Shown in pieces: positions 22,801-34,908 of a stretch of 64,000 nucleotides of DNA. The notes under the pieces are model-generated. The model had not been told where the DNA came from, searched no databases, and worked only from the letters and a program-made list of their open reading frames with translations. The stretch is from the NCBI GenBank assembly GCA_037576215.1, contig JBANDB010000002.1:620001-684000 (forward strand). The letters are read 5' to 3'. The position numbers were made by a program, and so were the translations under genes. This DNA is from Armillaria gallica (taxonomy: Eukaryota > Basidiomycota > Agaricomycetes > Agaricales > Physalacriaceae). The number at the start of each line of letters is the position of its first letter. Position 1 is the stretch's first letter.

Positions 22801-23740
22801 TTTAAGGTTTCAATGACTCGCCAGAATCAGATTGGGCCATTACCCTGCCCTCATAGTGGGTTTGTGCGTATTTTTCTGCATGATATATGTAGTCCATATT
22901 GAAGTTGTCTTTGGTGCTTGTTGTTGATTTTTCTATCTAGTATGGACGTGACTAGTGAGATGAGATAAGTATAGACCGTGATCCACTGACTACTAAGACT
23001 GTTGGAATATGGCAATCCGGCATCATGCCGATCTTGCTGAGTAAGGAAGAAGAAGGAGGAAATGTATAGAAGATTCTAGTAAATAGTCATTTAGTATAAA
23101 AGTAGGTACAGTAGTGTACATCCTCATGCGTTTGCAGAGCTCAGCCAAGCGCAATACAATTGGCTCGACACCGCGCGTGTATATACTGGGAACGAACTGA
23201 TCCCCCGTTTTACGACAAAGACTGAGGTGAAGCTGATTCAATCTATCATCGGAGGCTGAGGTTATGTCCTTTCCATCTGTCGGTAACCGGGCATGTGTAC
23301 CCATAAATGTGCAATCGAAACTCGAGAGCTCGCTACATTGACGGCCGTGTGTATGGTATGTATTGCTCAAGAAATCACTTGGCAATTGATGGTAGAGTGC
23401 AATATTACCTTCGTGGTGAATTGGTGGCGAATCATTTCTGGTCTATATGCAAGTCAATATTTGGAACCAATGCATTGGTTCTACACAATCACGAAGATAC
23501 AAGTTTACAACCGAATACATATGGAAAAAGTCCAAACAAATCCAGTAATCTTAAATCCTGTCCGAGTCAACGAAATCTAGGTCAGACGCCCTCCGAATTT
23601 AACTTCATGTACCAACGAAGGCGATGTTTCAATCTCGGCGATGGACAGGTCTGTCTGAGGTCGTATCGTTTGAGATCTTTGTGGTCTCTTTTCCCTCGCA
23701 ACCGACAATGACGACCACGGTGTGGTCTGCGTTTGTAAGC
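22801..23740. other. Intergenic relic with a 120-codon minus frame
   Basis: Bases 23023-23385 hold a 120-codon minus-strand frame (LPTDGKDITSASDDRLNQLH) whose counterpart at 10.15-10.33 kb is broken. Neither strand gives a recognisable domain, and the rest of the stretch up to the stop of the next 7TM gene is featureless. Confidence 0.3.
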
Positions 23741-23744
23741 ACCA

Positions 23745-25006
23745 TTATTCTGACATTCGACCGACCGCCAAGCCCTCTTCTAGCTCGCAGGTAGAGATGG
23801 CCCATTCAGCGCTCCTGTCGCTGTCATCCTGGTCGCTTGGACGAGCTGTGAAATGAAGCGACGATACCGTACTTCCGGTCCAGGAGGCGTCTGGCCGTGC
23901 ATGCCCTGCTGCAACACGACCAACCAGAATTGTAGGTACGATTCCCTAGAGAAGACGCAGTCATGATTTGAACCAAAAAGCTGAAACATATTGGACGTAC
24001 TCTCATCGCAATAGCCAAGTTTTCGATGTAAGTTCCGGCCAGTTCATTACGAGCTTCGAACACTAGCAAAACAACTATCACAATAGAATAGAGAGATGCA
24101 GATTCTACAAGCATCTCTATCACTCTCTGATATACGTACATCCTTCTAGGAGCGGTACCCACTCTCCAAATACGATAGATGATGAGAATGGTGCACCATA
24201 GCAAGGTAGCCAATATGAGGGAGGAGTATAGCACGGACCAGCTGACGGTATTCTCGAGGAATAGGGCTCGGGGTGGCACGATAGGTCCGAAAGCATCGTA
24301 ATAAGCTACAATTCCTCTGCTGCCTGTGTAAATTAGGGCTGATAAGTTATAAATCTTCGGGTTTATGAATGCAAAGACGTGCCTGTTGCCAAGGTAGTAC
24401 AAGCAATCGGAACGAGCACAATGTGCCAAGACCGACCCCAGACAATCCAACAGCGCCATACCTAGGAATACATAAGCAAGGAGTCATGCAAAAACAGGTA
24501 TAAAATTCCATGCCAAAGTAGCATCAGCAAGAACAGTGCTCAGAATTGCGATGATGTCCACAGTCAATCGGATTGGAGTGGGATTATCGATAAGTTCGAA
24601 TGAAAAATATTTCCACGTAGGAGTGGTAAAAATTGTGAGATCCAGTACCCAATCGCGGTAAAGGTTGAAAGCCATCAGCAGGTACAAAAGCAGGATGATA
24701 ACAATCGGAAAATGCGGCCATCTATGATTCTTGCAGTCATTCCTTGAAGCTATACACCAGCAGTGAAAGAGAGGAGCATCAAAAGAAGTGAAGAACACTG
24801 ACCAACTGCCCACAGGGTGACGGCTACTACTCCGGTGTATATCCCTTCAAACATTGGGTATTGAAATTCATCGTGTGACAGTAAATTCACTGACCGTATA
24901 GAAACGCAGCAAGCATCACATCGTTCAAGTTTGCGTCCAGACCCGCGAAGATATCTTTGATCTGGCTGTCGGTTAGCTCTGTCCCGGGATATGTTCCAGC
25001 GGTCAT
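23745..25006 (-). CDS. Orphan 7TM protein (member 7)
   Basis: The gene reads openly from the ATG at 25004-25006 to the stop at 23745-23747 in six exons. Exon 1 encodes TELTDSQIKDIFAGLDANLN; exon 2 the GIYTGVVAVTLWAV helix; exon 3 ends at ADATL; exon 4 carries WRCWIVWGRSWHIVLVPI; exon 5 holds the TM5-TM6 block; exon 6 has GIVPTILVGRVAAGHARPDA and a shorter, diverged tail ending in RMSE. Both intron 3 (GCATGG) and intron 4 (GCACGT) have GC donors, and only these junctions keep the frame. The 5' flank differs from the other members beyond about 25140, so it may be under separate control. Confidence 0.87.
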
Positions 25007-25061
25007 GTTGGCGACTCCCCGGAAAAAAGGTACTACATCTTGCTCCCGAGCGACCAGCTCG

Positions 25062-25068
25062 TTATATA
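25062..25068 (-). promoter_or_regulatory. TATA-like element of 7TM member 7
   Basis: TTATATA lies 56 bases upstream of the ATG in the family context CGTTATATA. Confidence 0.5.
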
Positions 25069-25147
25069 GAAGAGCATGAACTAAAATTGTGATGAGCCAC
25101 TCATCAGCCATTGGCGATAATAAACATCTGATATATGAACTGAGATA

Positions 25148-25636
25148 TCAATCTTTAATGGGAATAGGCGCACGAGAAGTGTAAGGACTTGAGCATCTTA
25201 TGGCACTAACAGACAGTCGCCGTTTGAATTCTAGTGTGGAACACTTACATGTTTGGTCGGTTCCGAAGGGATATAGACTGACCAAAGTAATGGAGGTAAA
25301 GCTGTGGGCGGAATGTAAGAATAACGAGCTGAAGAGGCGGTGTTCGAAGACCTTGGGAGTTGGGACTACTGCATCAGTGATCCCGATGAGTTGCCAGTGT
25401 ATGATGGGTTTCAGAGCGACGGCAGATGTGTGGCATATCCCTTTACAGAGAACCGTCGATCTCGAGATGTCAAATAGTGCGCAATGTTTCCAACGGTCAT
25501 CTGACGAAAGTGTCGCTGATAATGGGGACACAAATACTCCCGTCATGATGAACGGGAAGATGGAATAGATAGCCGTATTTACGATGTTGCTGTTGCTTTC
25601 AATGTTGCAGCTGGGACTCGAAGACATTCCTGACAA
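25148..25636 (-). other. Unassigned 162-codon open frame
   Basis: A minus-strand frame runs from an ATG at 25636 (start MSGMSSSPSCNIES) to 25148. It has an even, hydrophobic-leaning composition but no domain that I recognise. A 122-codon plus-strand frame overlaps it at 25200-25568, so coding on either strand is uncertain. It lies where other 7TM copies have their conserved 5' flank, so it belongs to sequence inserted or left behind at this site. Confidence 0.25.
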
Positions 25637-25639
25637 TGG

Positions 25640-26240
25640 TCAAGTCAGAATACATTTCTACGGTTACCAAGGTCAACCGAGGTACATACAATGAAAGTCT
25701 ATAGGTAAAATTCATTTCGAAGGCCAAGCCTCGAGAGATTCCCGCGTTGAGTGGTGACATCCAGGTTGGACGGGGAGCAATGCGATCTGTGCTGAGATGC
25801 TACACCGCTTATTGTCGAGCCAAGCCCAACCGATTGAATCGGTTGGGATTAAATCGGTTGGGCTTAGCGGTGGTCATTTATGAATTCGTTGATCGTCGAC
25901 CAGGGTGATCTTTCCCAAAAGAGGAAGATTGTCGACCAGAGCTTCCGCTCGTCCCATGTCTTCGATTAAGGCAATAACTGCGGACATTTCGTACTACATA
26001 TGTGGGTGCCAAGGACTGTAGACTCAAAAGGGACGATTTACGACGACCACGTTGGCTCGGCGGTGTTGCGTTCCAAATATTTTATTGTTGACAAAGCGAT
26101 CTTGAATCCGGAAAGAACCGTCGCGCCAGCTTTCGACGCTTGGCACTACAAGCGTCCGAATGACATTCCCTATCCACATCAAGGTCCATTTGAAGGAGCG
26201 AGCGTTGATACAGGAGGAATGTCAAGGTTCGTTTAGAAAT
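25640..26240. other. Upstream flank of the cysteine-rich secreted gene, without the gene
   Basis: The stretch matches the region upstream of the intact cysteine-rich protein gene at 57.54-57.97 kb (landmarks GTAAAATTCATTTC, GTTGAGTGGTGA, CTTGAATCCGGAAAG) but no coding exon lies on its left. At 25824-25868 it has a small inverted repeat of CCCAACCGATT and AATCGGTTGGG that is absent from the homologous site. Confidence 0.5.
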
Positions 26241-28384
26241 GCGTTGGCCGACTCTGAGGTTCTGAAATCCTGATACAAAAGTACATGAAGAGAGATGTTG
26301 GCTCTCGCTGTCCTTTTCTGATCAATTTCTTATGATTGACAACAGCTTATGATTATTCCTTACAATGACTCCAAAGAAACAATTCATGCGACCTGAAAAT
26401 ACTTTGCTGGCCCTGGGATAGGCTGAAGTCGAGACGTCAAGGCACTAGAGTAGCATTGTTAATAAACCAAAAAAGCCGAAGTCAAGAGAAGAGCAACGTA
26501 CAAGAGGTGCTTATACATTGAATTCATACCATACGGTCTTTCGAATGGCGGCGCAGCCCGTTGCATTCCTCGTATCGGTCAAGAAGTACTGTCAGGGTAA
26601 AAGACGTTCAGCATCGTCCTAATGTGCATACGAGCAGAAGAAAACAGAGTCTAGATACCGTTTGGAAAGCGCATTACAAAGGAAACAGAATGCACCGTTC
26701 TCTCATCCAAATCATCCACCAGCCTCTCTTCAGCAACGCAACACGGTATTGGGAGCGACAAGCTTGGAGAGAAATGGCAAATTCATAATGATTTCACGAG
26801 CTTGGCGTGACTGGTACGGTGTAGCTATCTTACGTCACGCATCATTCGTCGAGCACAACTTCGCAGGAGCGTGCGACAGCTGGAAACACGATTCAATGTC
26901 GCGACATTCGATTATCGATAAGATTGCCACGAGAACATTCAGAACTTGAAGAGCATCCTTCAGCTACATCCGGTGTACGCGTCTTTTGTAATCCAGAGAT
27001 TTGTAGTCAATTCAATTGCGTCAGAGAACAAAATATGGCCGATAAAGAAGAAATCTGTAGCGGCCTCGCTCAGTACAAAAAGCAATAACAAAGGATTGCG
27101 AGAGGCGCTGAGGCACAGAGATTTCCCTATCACCTTCCTCCGAGATCAAGCCCTTGATATAAAAGCGGGCACTGCCAGAGAGGAGAGAGTGTGTGTTAGC
27201 CTTTGGAAGGAAAATGGACGTCGAGGGCTGGAAGTCGACGGGGGTCGGAATCTATGACGTAACGGTACGGTTGTTCCCGTTTCTTTCCGTATTAAGCCAT
27301 GACCATCGAATTCTTGTTTTTCTTTTTCTCGCCTTCCACTCTCAAATGTGCTTGCAACAGGTATTCGAAGCTTGGCTAGCACCTTTTGTTGATCATTGAA
27401 AGGGTGCATATTGGGCTAGCGCAACATTTTGGACTCCTTTTGGCTCAGACGGAAAATGTCTCAGAATGTTCGTTCGCTATCCCGCACCTGGATCACCCCC
27501 TCGCTGCCATGCTTTGTATCCTTTGCATTAATGAGCACTGTAGGGTATTATTTGCTTTGTGTCATGGCTGTACGAGGTCACTTGGACCGTAGCGCGAGGA
27601 GTCTTTTCCCGTTACTTCTCCAGTGACCACACCCTCTGATGTTACCGCCCTTTTGTCCTCGCCGATGGCATTTGTGCACTTTTTGCAGGGTCATTGTGGA
27701 GGACGAGCCTCGCACGTTGCTCGAATGCCGCGCTACCGATGATCTCACTCTGCGCATCGGAAGTCTTTGACTCGACTGCTCATGCATCATGTCCGCTCAT
27801 ACGTTCCACGACGATGGTGTCTCTGACGCTTCTGCAAGGTCAGTGTGGAGGATGAACGTTAACCCCGCACCTTTGGTTGGATGCGGCACCGATAGCACTG
27901 TCGTTCGTCGACCTCATCGTTTCGATATCACGGCTGTTACTCAGGAGATCACTCATCTGTGGTCATCCCCTTGCCCCCCACTCGAGCAGCTTTGATTCCT
28001 GCTTAGGATGTCTTACATTGAGGGTCTAACAGAAAAATTTATCTATGATATTTTAAGTATTTATGACGAGCCAGTGTATGTAGCCCCTTTTGCATTATGG
28101 GCCGACAGTCGTGCAATACCAATATAATCATATCTGCATCATGTCCCTTCGAAGTTATCCAACTCCGTGAGATGCGTTGGTCCGGAAAACCAATGATGTT
28201 CACAGCGGCATGGGTTCTTCGCGGTCTGCGATGTTGCGTTGTTTGTCAACAACGGCGCAGAAAACATTGGCTGTTCCCTTGATAGGGACCGTTGCCAGTG
28301 CGACGTCTACTACTACTACTTTCCCAACACCACTATGGCGGTGCTCATCACCGGCAACAGCGGTGTTCTCTGTCATCTCACCAC
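26241..28384. other. Module C copy 2 and unrecognised sequence
   Basis: Bases 26241-27400 follow module C order (AAAACAGT, MASK-like AAAAAGCCG run, GAGATCAAGCC). From 27590 to 28380 no module is recognised; two imperfect copies of a GTGGAGGA-containing segment lie at about 27685-27730 and 27835-27885. Short plus-strand frames exist but none has a recognisable domain. Confidence 0.3.
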
Positions 28385-29230
28385 TTCACCACTGGTCTCT
28401 AATGGTTTTTTTCCCTAGCGAGAATTCAAAGCACATGTATACTGACTTTTCGGTGAATGAACTGGTGCATCTTTCCTGCAATCTCTATCACGTATCCTCT
28501 CTTAAAGCATTCTTTAGGTCTTGACACGACACTTTTGGTCAAAGCGGGACGGTTTCCTTCCTGAGATTCGACAATGCAGTCCACAATGACCATGTCGATG
28601 GGCCTGGTAAGATGAAGGAACCAAGCCCGGTGCATGTGTATCACGTCAGATCCAATGACACCTCTCCTGAAATTTTGTATCTCGCGGTCCCAGTATATGC
28701 TATCGACGTATCGTTGCTGAAGCAACTTCAAGGTGCATCATTAATCATTTATTCAATTATTCTTTGCAGTCAGTCCTAACATATTTATCTAGGTATCGAG
28801 ACAGTTTCTCTGGTTTGAATGCGTCGTCATAGCAGAACAGAATTAATGACGAACGGCCATTCAAATGGCCTCCACTGTACTCGCCAGCCGGACATGCATG
28901 TTCAAATGCACCTAGATTTTTGTTGAACTCGCCGTCAACAGTGCGTGACTAGGTATAACATCATCGCAAGTAGAACTGACATATGGTCCGGGTTTTCTTA
29001 TGCTATTGCGTTCCAGTACAGACCAGAACACATAGATGTCACCGTGCACTAGATTTACGCTGCGACACCTTGATCCCGATGCTTTCCAGTGCTTATAATT
29101 TCTTTGTTTGGGGGTATGTATGCCGGTTTTCCCCTGCTCCAACATAAAATTAAAAGACATCAGGAATTCAATTAGCTGGGTCATCGCTCGACAGACCGTT
29201 TGTAGTCCGTAGTCGAGCGGTATCAATTTA
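28385..29230 (-). other. Module B copy 6, partial
   Basis: The copy starts at the CTCTAATGGTTTTTTTCCCT landmark and lacks the left half of the module. The minus frame at 28426-28731 is open for about 100 codons and includes RPIDMVIVDCIVESQEGN and HMHRAWFLH, blocks shared with copies 4 and 5. Confidence 0.4.
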
Positions 29231-29315
29231 AAGATGTATCTCCCTGTACCGAATCCGATGCGCGAGAAAATCCGAGATCGTATACGTCACCAAGTCCGAG
29301 CAATACCCTCCAGTA

Positions 29316-30613
29316 TTAATCCTGTGTACTGCCTTCCAAGCCCTCTTCCAAGTCCGGCCTTGCATGTGAAGATGTGTCCCATTCGGATCCAGCGCCCATT
29401 TGGCTGTCATTCTGCGAACTCGAATGACCTCTGAATCGAAGCGATGACACTGTGGTACTTCCACTCCAGGAGTCGTCTGGGCACGCATGCCCTGCTGCAA
29501 CGCGGCCGACCAAAATTGTAGGGGCGATTGCCTAGAAGAGACGTTGTAGTCAATGACAAAGAAAATATCGAAACGAGTAAGACGTACTCTTATCGCAATT
29601 GCTATTTCTTCGACATAAGCTCCAGATGTCTCATTACGAACTTCGAACACCAGCAGAACAGCTATCACGGCAGAGTAGAGTAACGCAGACTCTACGAGCA
29701 TCTCTATCAGTCTCTGATATACACGCGTCCGTCCAGCAGCTCCGCCCACTCTCACAATGCGATAGATGATGAGAATGGTACACCACAGCAAGGTGGCCAT
29801 AATGAGCGACGAGTATAGCACAGCCCAGTTGACGACGTTCTCAAGGTATAAGGCTTGAGGTGGTGGAATAGGCCCGAAAGCGGTGTAATAAGCTACGATC
29901 CCTCTGCTGGCTAAGTTTACGTGCGGGCTGATAAGTCGTAAATCATCGGGTTTATAATTCAAAGACGTGCCTATTGCCAAGGTAGTGCAAACAATTGGAA
30001 TAAGCACCATACGCCATGACCGACCCCATACAATCCAACAGCGCCATATCTGAGAATCCATAATTAAAGATTCATGCAAAAACCAATATTAGAGCCCATA
30101 CTAAAGTAGCATCAGCAAGAAGCGTGCTCAGAATCGCATCGATCCCCAAAGTCAATGTGACCGGAGGGCTAATACCACTAGATTGGTAGACTTCCAAAAA
30201 GCCTTTCGCAGTAGCGACAAAAAATGAGAGGACCACTGCCCATTCACAGTAAAGGTTGAACACCGCCAGAAGATACAAAAGTAGGACGACAACAATAAGA
30301 AAATGTGGCCTTCTATAATTCTGGGAGTTATTTCTTGAAGCTAGACATACTAATCAGAGGGATTAACATCAATAGAAGTGAAAGGTACCAACCGACAGTC
30401 CACAAGGTGACGGCAACCACTCCAGTGTGTATCCCTTCAAAAACAAGTTAGTTGATTAAAATTCCCTGAGTATTGCCTAAAAATTCTCATACCACGTGTT
30501 AATGCACTTAGTATTACCTCGTTGAATTGTTTATCTAGTGCAACAAAAATTTCTTTGATCTGGCTGTCGGTTAGCTCTGGTATAGTCCTGGTACTGTATG
30601 TTCTAGCAATCAT
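29316..30613 (-). CDS. Orphan 7TM protein (member 8)
   Basis: This is the cleanest copy. Exons are 30493-30613, 30393-30434, 30102-30340, 29971-30049, 29588-29910 and 29316-29531, giving 339 residues. The N-terminus is MIARTYSTRTIPELTDSQIK. Seven hydrophobic segments follow: GIHTGVVAVTLWTV, LIVVVLLLYLLAVFNLY, GIDAILSTLLADATLIW, VLIPIVCTTLAIASRGI, AVLYSSLIMATLLWCTILII, EMLVESALLYSAVIAVLLVF and APTILVGRVAAGH. The tail (about 60 residues) is rich in Ser, Gly and acidic residues. Intron 3 has a GT donor and intron 4 a GC donor (GCACGT). A MITE-like element sits about 190 bases upstream of the start. A TATA-like box lies 63-70 bases upstream. It is an uncharacterised basidiomycete membrane protein; receptor function is inferred from topology only. 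Confidence 0.9.
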
Positions 30614-30675
30614 GAGGTGACCTCGAAGACAAACAAAGGAGGGATATTGTCTCTTGTTACCAAGCAACCAGTTCG

Positions 30676-30683
30676 TTATATAA
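30676..30683 (-). promoter_or_regulatory. TATA-like element of 7TM member 8
   Basis: TTATATAA lies 63-70 bases upstream of the ATG and is shared by most family members. Confidence 0.5.
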
Positions 30684-30799
30684 GTAGTACAGCACAAGAT
30701 CAGATCTGCGATGGGGGCGCAGCCAATGTATTATATGACTTGTCCTGATAGGAGATAATGCGGTGCGGACTGAATTCAATTGACAATTTTCAATTCAGT

Positions 30800-31012
30800 C
30801 ACACCAAAAAAAGTAAAATTTCAGCCAAATTTCAGTTTGGCAGAAACTAAATATGAAATTTGTAAAATACCATATATAGACATGCGCCCTCTCCCGCCCA
30901 CAGGCGGGAAGAGGCAGGAGGGAGCGGGATTCCTATATATGGTAGTTGCCTGTTTTCGGAATTAGTTTCTGCCAAACTAAAATTTGGCTGAAATTTTACT
31001 TTTCTTGGTGTG
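30800..31012. mobile_element. MITE-like foldback element with about 53-base terminal inverted repeats
   Basis: The left end starts CACACCAAAAAAAGT and the right end, reverse-complemented, starts CACACCAAGAAAAGT; the two ends match at about 51 of the first 53 positions, through TTTGGCAGAAACTAA. The 213-base element contains no open frame and has a GC-rich centre with CCCGCCCACAGGCGGG. It is flanked by AGT on both sides (30797-30799 and 31013-31015), and the homologous flank of member 2 has a single uninterrupted CAGTAGG site, so a 3-base target duplication is likely. The superfamily cannot be assigned from the ends alone. Confidence 0.85.
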
Positions 31013-31015
31013 AGT

Positions 31016-31470
31016 ACGAAGTGCCCAATCTGTTTCATAAGGACGCAAGAAAGTGCCTTGGATTCAAACAGAAGCGCGTAGAAAATGAGACCTCGGAACG
31101 CTGAGGCGAACGGAGCACTCAGGCAAGAAAAGAACAAAAAGTTGGACATGATAGCAGAGATTCGATGGCCGCATTGAAGGTAGTAGACCAGCAGTTCCTC
31201 TTCGAGGTTACGAACGCTAAACTAGTCCAGGATTGCATTTGACAAGCAAGCTTTTGAAATAGATGGGTTGTGGGAGTCAATTATATCCAGATAAGACGAA
31301 GAAAGCCGTCGGCACTGGTCAGAAGTAGTTGAAAGAAGTTGGAAAAAAGGAAACAACACCAATTTGATCGATGTTTGAAATTTGATCCAAAAACAGATAT
31401 GCCGATCACGTAACTTACGTCGCCTCGATTTGGACAGCAACACTTATCTCGACCAATGGACCTGTTCATA
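31016..31470. other. Outer part of the 5' flank of 7TM member 8
   Basis: The flank continues after the MITE-like element and ends with the CGATTTGGACAGCAACACTT variant of the unit-edge block at about 31424-31443, directly joined to a module B fragment. Confidence 0.5.
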
Positions 31471-32480
31471 CGAAGGAACGCAGCACGGTCAGACCCAACT
31501 CCACTTCTCTCGGAATTTCACATCTCATCGGTCCCAAAACATGCGACCATCGCTAAAGCGACTTCCCGGTGCGTCATTCGTTCAAAATTTCTTTGCAGCC
31601 CTAACACATTTATCTAGGTTTCGCGGTTCCTCTGACCTGGATGAGTCGTTGTCCAGGAAGAACAAAACAGATGATGGACGGCTGTTCAAACTGTGCTTGC
31701 CTTGTGCTCGGCGGCTGAATATTGAATACGTATGTCCTAACGCACCTGGAGTTTTGCCGAACTCACTATCAACAATGCGTGATTATGTATAACATCCTCG
31801 CAAGTAGACCGGACATCTCGTCCATGATCTCTTATGCTAATGTGCTCCAATACAGACCGGAACACGTAGATGTCATCGTGCCATGAATTTAGCTGCGACA
31901 CCTTGATGCCGATGCTTTCCAGTGGTTATACATTCTTTGGTGGGGGTATGTATGCCGGTTATCCCCCGATCCATCGTACTGAATCCTTAGCTGCAAGAAA
32001 AGCCGATAATTACGCCTAGAATGTCCAGAAATCGTCCCAAGACACCCTAACGCCTGTAAATCGGTGTTGCTCAGCAGCTGGTTGGACGAGCGTGGAATGT
32101 TTGCTGTATCGCATTTCTGGAACTCCATACTAACAGACCCGTCAGAGCCATGACACCTGGTATTCGTCTTGATCCTCATTTCATTGCAGAACTGGTATAA
32201 ATGTCTAAGCTTTGATTGTGTCAGTCGTCTCGCGGACCGCGGGAACTAACTATCCTAACTCATAGGTTCATGTGGGTACAAATTAGCTTATGGAGAACAA
32301 CGGTTTATTTGAAATGCGCTGGGGGTTTTTGAGTCGCTTGCCGATCTTGCGCTAGACAGACCCTTTTTAGTCCGTAGTTGACTGTTGTCGACCAACACTG
32401 CACCTTCATATACGCGACACCCCAACCTATAGCACCCAACGCGATGAATGGATCCGAAATTGTATACGTCACCAAGTTTG
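31471..32480 (-). other. Module B copy 7, partial
   Basis: Only the right half of the module is present, from the CGAAGGAACGCAGCACGG landmark. A plus-strand frame at 31382-31792 spans the junction by chance. Bases 32050-32480 have lost most similarity; no gene is seen. Confidence 0.35.
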
Positions 32481-32496
32481 AGCAACGCCTCCAGCC

Positions 32497-33703
32497 TTAA
32501 CGTGTACTGCCCTCTGACCCTTCTTCGAAGTCCGGTCTTGCGCGCGAAGATGTGTCCGATCCATTATTATGCGAACTTGAGTGGCTTCTGAATCGAAGCG
32601 ACATTGTGGTACTTTCGTCCCAGGTGTCATCTGGGCGTATATGCCCTGCTGCAATGCGGCCGACCAGAATTGTTAGCACAATTCCCTAGCAGAGACGTTG
32701 TAGTCGGAGAAAAGACACAAAACGGATTGGATGTACTTATTCTCATCGCAATTACAAACTCTTCAATGTAAGCTCCAGCTCCCTCATTAGGAACTTCGAA
32801 CACTAGAAGAACGGCTATTATGGCAGAGTAGAGAGACGCGGATTCTACAAGAACATCTACAACTCTGTGATACACGCGCATCTCTGAAGAAATGCCGCCC
32901 AGTCTCAGAATACGATAAATAATAAGAAGCGTGCAACATAGCAAGGTGGCCAATATGAGCGAGGAGTATAGCACCGCCCAGTTGACAATCTTCTCGAGGT
33001 ATAAAGCTTGGGGTGGTACATTGTCGATAGGTCCAAAAGTGGAGCAATAAGTTATGATCCCTCTGCTGACTGAGTTCACCGTATTAGCGATGGTAAAAAG
33101 CTATTAATATCGTAGATTCAAGGCGTATCTGTTGCTATAGCGGTGCAAAGAATAGGAACGAGCACAACGAGCCACGACCGACCCCAAATAGTCCAACAAC
33201 GCCATATCTAGGATTTTATGAGTAAATGCTCCTCCAAACAAACAATAAATCCCATGCCAAGGTGATGTCGGCGAGAATCGTGCTCAGAGTTGCATCGATC
33301 CCCGCAGTCAGTACTAGGATCGGACTTGGAGTGAGGCTGATGCTAGATTCGTATACCGTCCAAAAAATTTCCCATTGGTGATAAATATTGAGGCATTGGT
33401 TATCCACTCGCAGCAGAGGCTGAAGGTTCCCAGAAGATACAAGAGAAGAATGGTCAACTCAAGGAAAATGAATAACAAAGACCGACGGCCCACAAGGTGA
33501 CAGCCACTACTCCGGTATAAATTCCTTCAGAAAAAGATTGGTTAGCAGACGATCTCCCACAGATAGACTGAATCTGTTTTACCATGTGTGAATGCGTGTA
33601 TCATTACCTGGTTGAATTGTGTGTCTAGGTGAATAAAGATGTCGTTGATCTGACTGTCGGTTAGTACCGGCGCAGCAGTGCCGACATATGCTGCGGCAAT
33701 CAT
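32497..33703 (-). pseudogene. 7TM family member 9, multiply broken
   Basis: Exon 1 is intact (MIAAAYVGTAAPVLTDSQIN) and exons 4, 5 and 6 are recognisable. A deletion removes the intron 2 acceptor and the first part of exon 3 (the RRPHFLI-equivalent), leaving about 33440 joined to ILLLYLLG. A one-base loss within exon 3 separates the ITNGKF and FWTVYESS segments. The intron 4 donor, GC or GT elsewhere, is AT (GATACGCC), and the intron 5 donor is ATAAGT in place of GTAAGT. With four independent lesions it cannot make a normal protein. The upstream TATA-like element is also lost. Confidence 0.88.
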
Positions 33704-34900
33704 AGCATAAGCCAATGTCGAAGGGAAGGGGGGGATATTACCTCTTTTACGAAGCGGTGGAATAAGTAGTACAGGAAAAAAGATCAAATCTGTGATGGAG
33801 GCACAACCAATGTATTACGCCTTCACTATCAGGCGAGGCAGCGATAAGTAATAATCACCTGTCCGATACGAGGTGGTTTGGTATCAATTGACAATTCAAT
33901 TCAGCGGGAAACTTCTTGATGGAAATGAATGCCCCATCTGTTTCATAGACCGAAAGTCCCTCTTCCTCGGAGGCCACGGGCGGTAGACTGGTCCAGAATT
34001 GCATTTGAAAAGTAGGCTTTCGAAACAGATAGATTGTAAGAGTCGATTATACCCGGATAAGACGAAGAAAGCCGCCGTCAGCCAGAAGTAGTGGAGAGAA
34101 AGAAACAACACCGGTTTGTCCGAGGTTTGAAATTCGATCCAAAAATGCCGACACGTAACGTCGTCCCGATTTGGACATCAACGCTTACTGCCTCGTCGAC
34201 TCATCAGGCCAGAATTCACCATGTTATATCTTGGGCCTTCAAAGTCAAGTAGATCCATCATTATTTCGTCGATAACTTGAAGAACGTGTATGCACTTTCC
34301 CGCTGGCTGTGAAGGTGGGCTCTGCTAGAACATATATAGGTATAGGGAGAGAAACTTAAAGGGATAGAAAGACTTGTAGAAGGAAAAAGGATGTCGCAGG
34401 CTCGAAGGTAAACAGAGGTTGTGACGTAACAGTACTCCTGCTTCTTGCTTTCTACCGCTATCGTAGTTCACCGCTTGTAACAACGGCCTCTATCAGCTCG
34501 CCATTGCTTTCATAGCGGTGGCCGGTCATCTCCTGCCTCAAGACCTATTCTAATGTTATCGATGTTCGGCGTGTCGCTATAAGCTATTTATCTTTCTGTA
34601 ATGCAGTCTACGATGACCACGAAGGCGTCGATGAGCTTGGTAATATGAAGGAACCAAGCACAGTATGTGTGGATCAGTGTCAGATCCAATATCCGGAATG
34701 GCACCAGGCTACTTATGAAAAATAATCGGTTTGAAAAGCATCAAGATTTTAACTGGCTGGCTTATACTTCGAAACACCGTTTGTAGTCCGTAGCTGCCAG
34801 TGAGCGGTATCATTAAAAGTGCATTCCCTGTACGCCAGTTACAGAATCCGAGGCGCGAAAGAATCCAAAATTGTATACGTCGCCCAGTTTGAGCAATACC
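33704..34900. other. 5' flank of member 9 plus module fragments
   Basis: The flank carries the usual landmarks and ends with the GATTTGGACATCAACGCTT block at 34170-34188. Then comes a piece shared with 6.35-6.48 kb, a module C-like piece (34380-34560, GTAAACAGAGGTTGTGACGT) and a short module B piece (34600-34710). Confidence 0.45.
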
Positions 34901-34908
34901 GTCCAGTA

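Noticed and set aside
25200..25568. 122-codon plus-strand frame opposite the 162-codon minus frame
   Set aside because: It is shorter than the antisense frame, has no recognisable domain and no start context or promoter.
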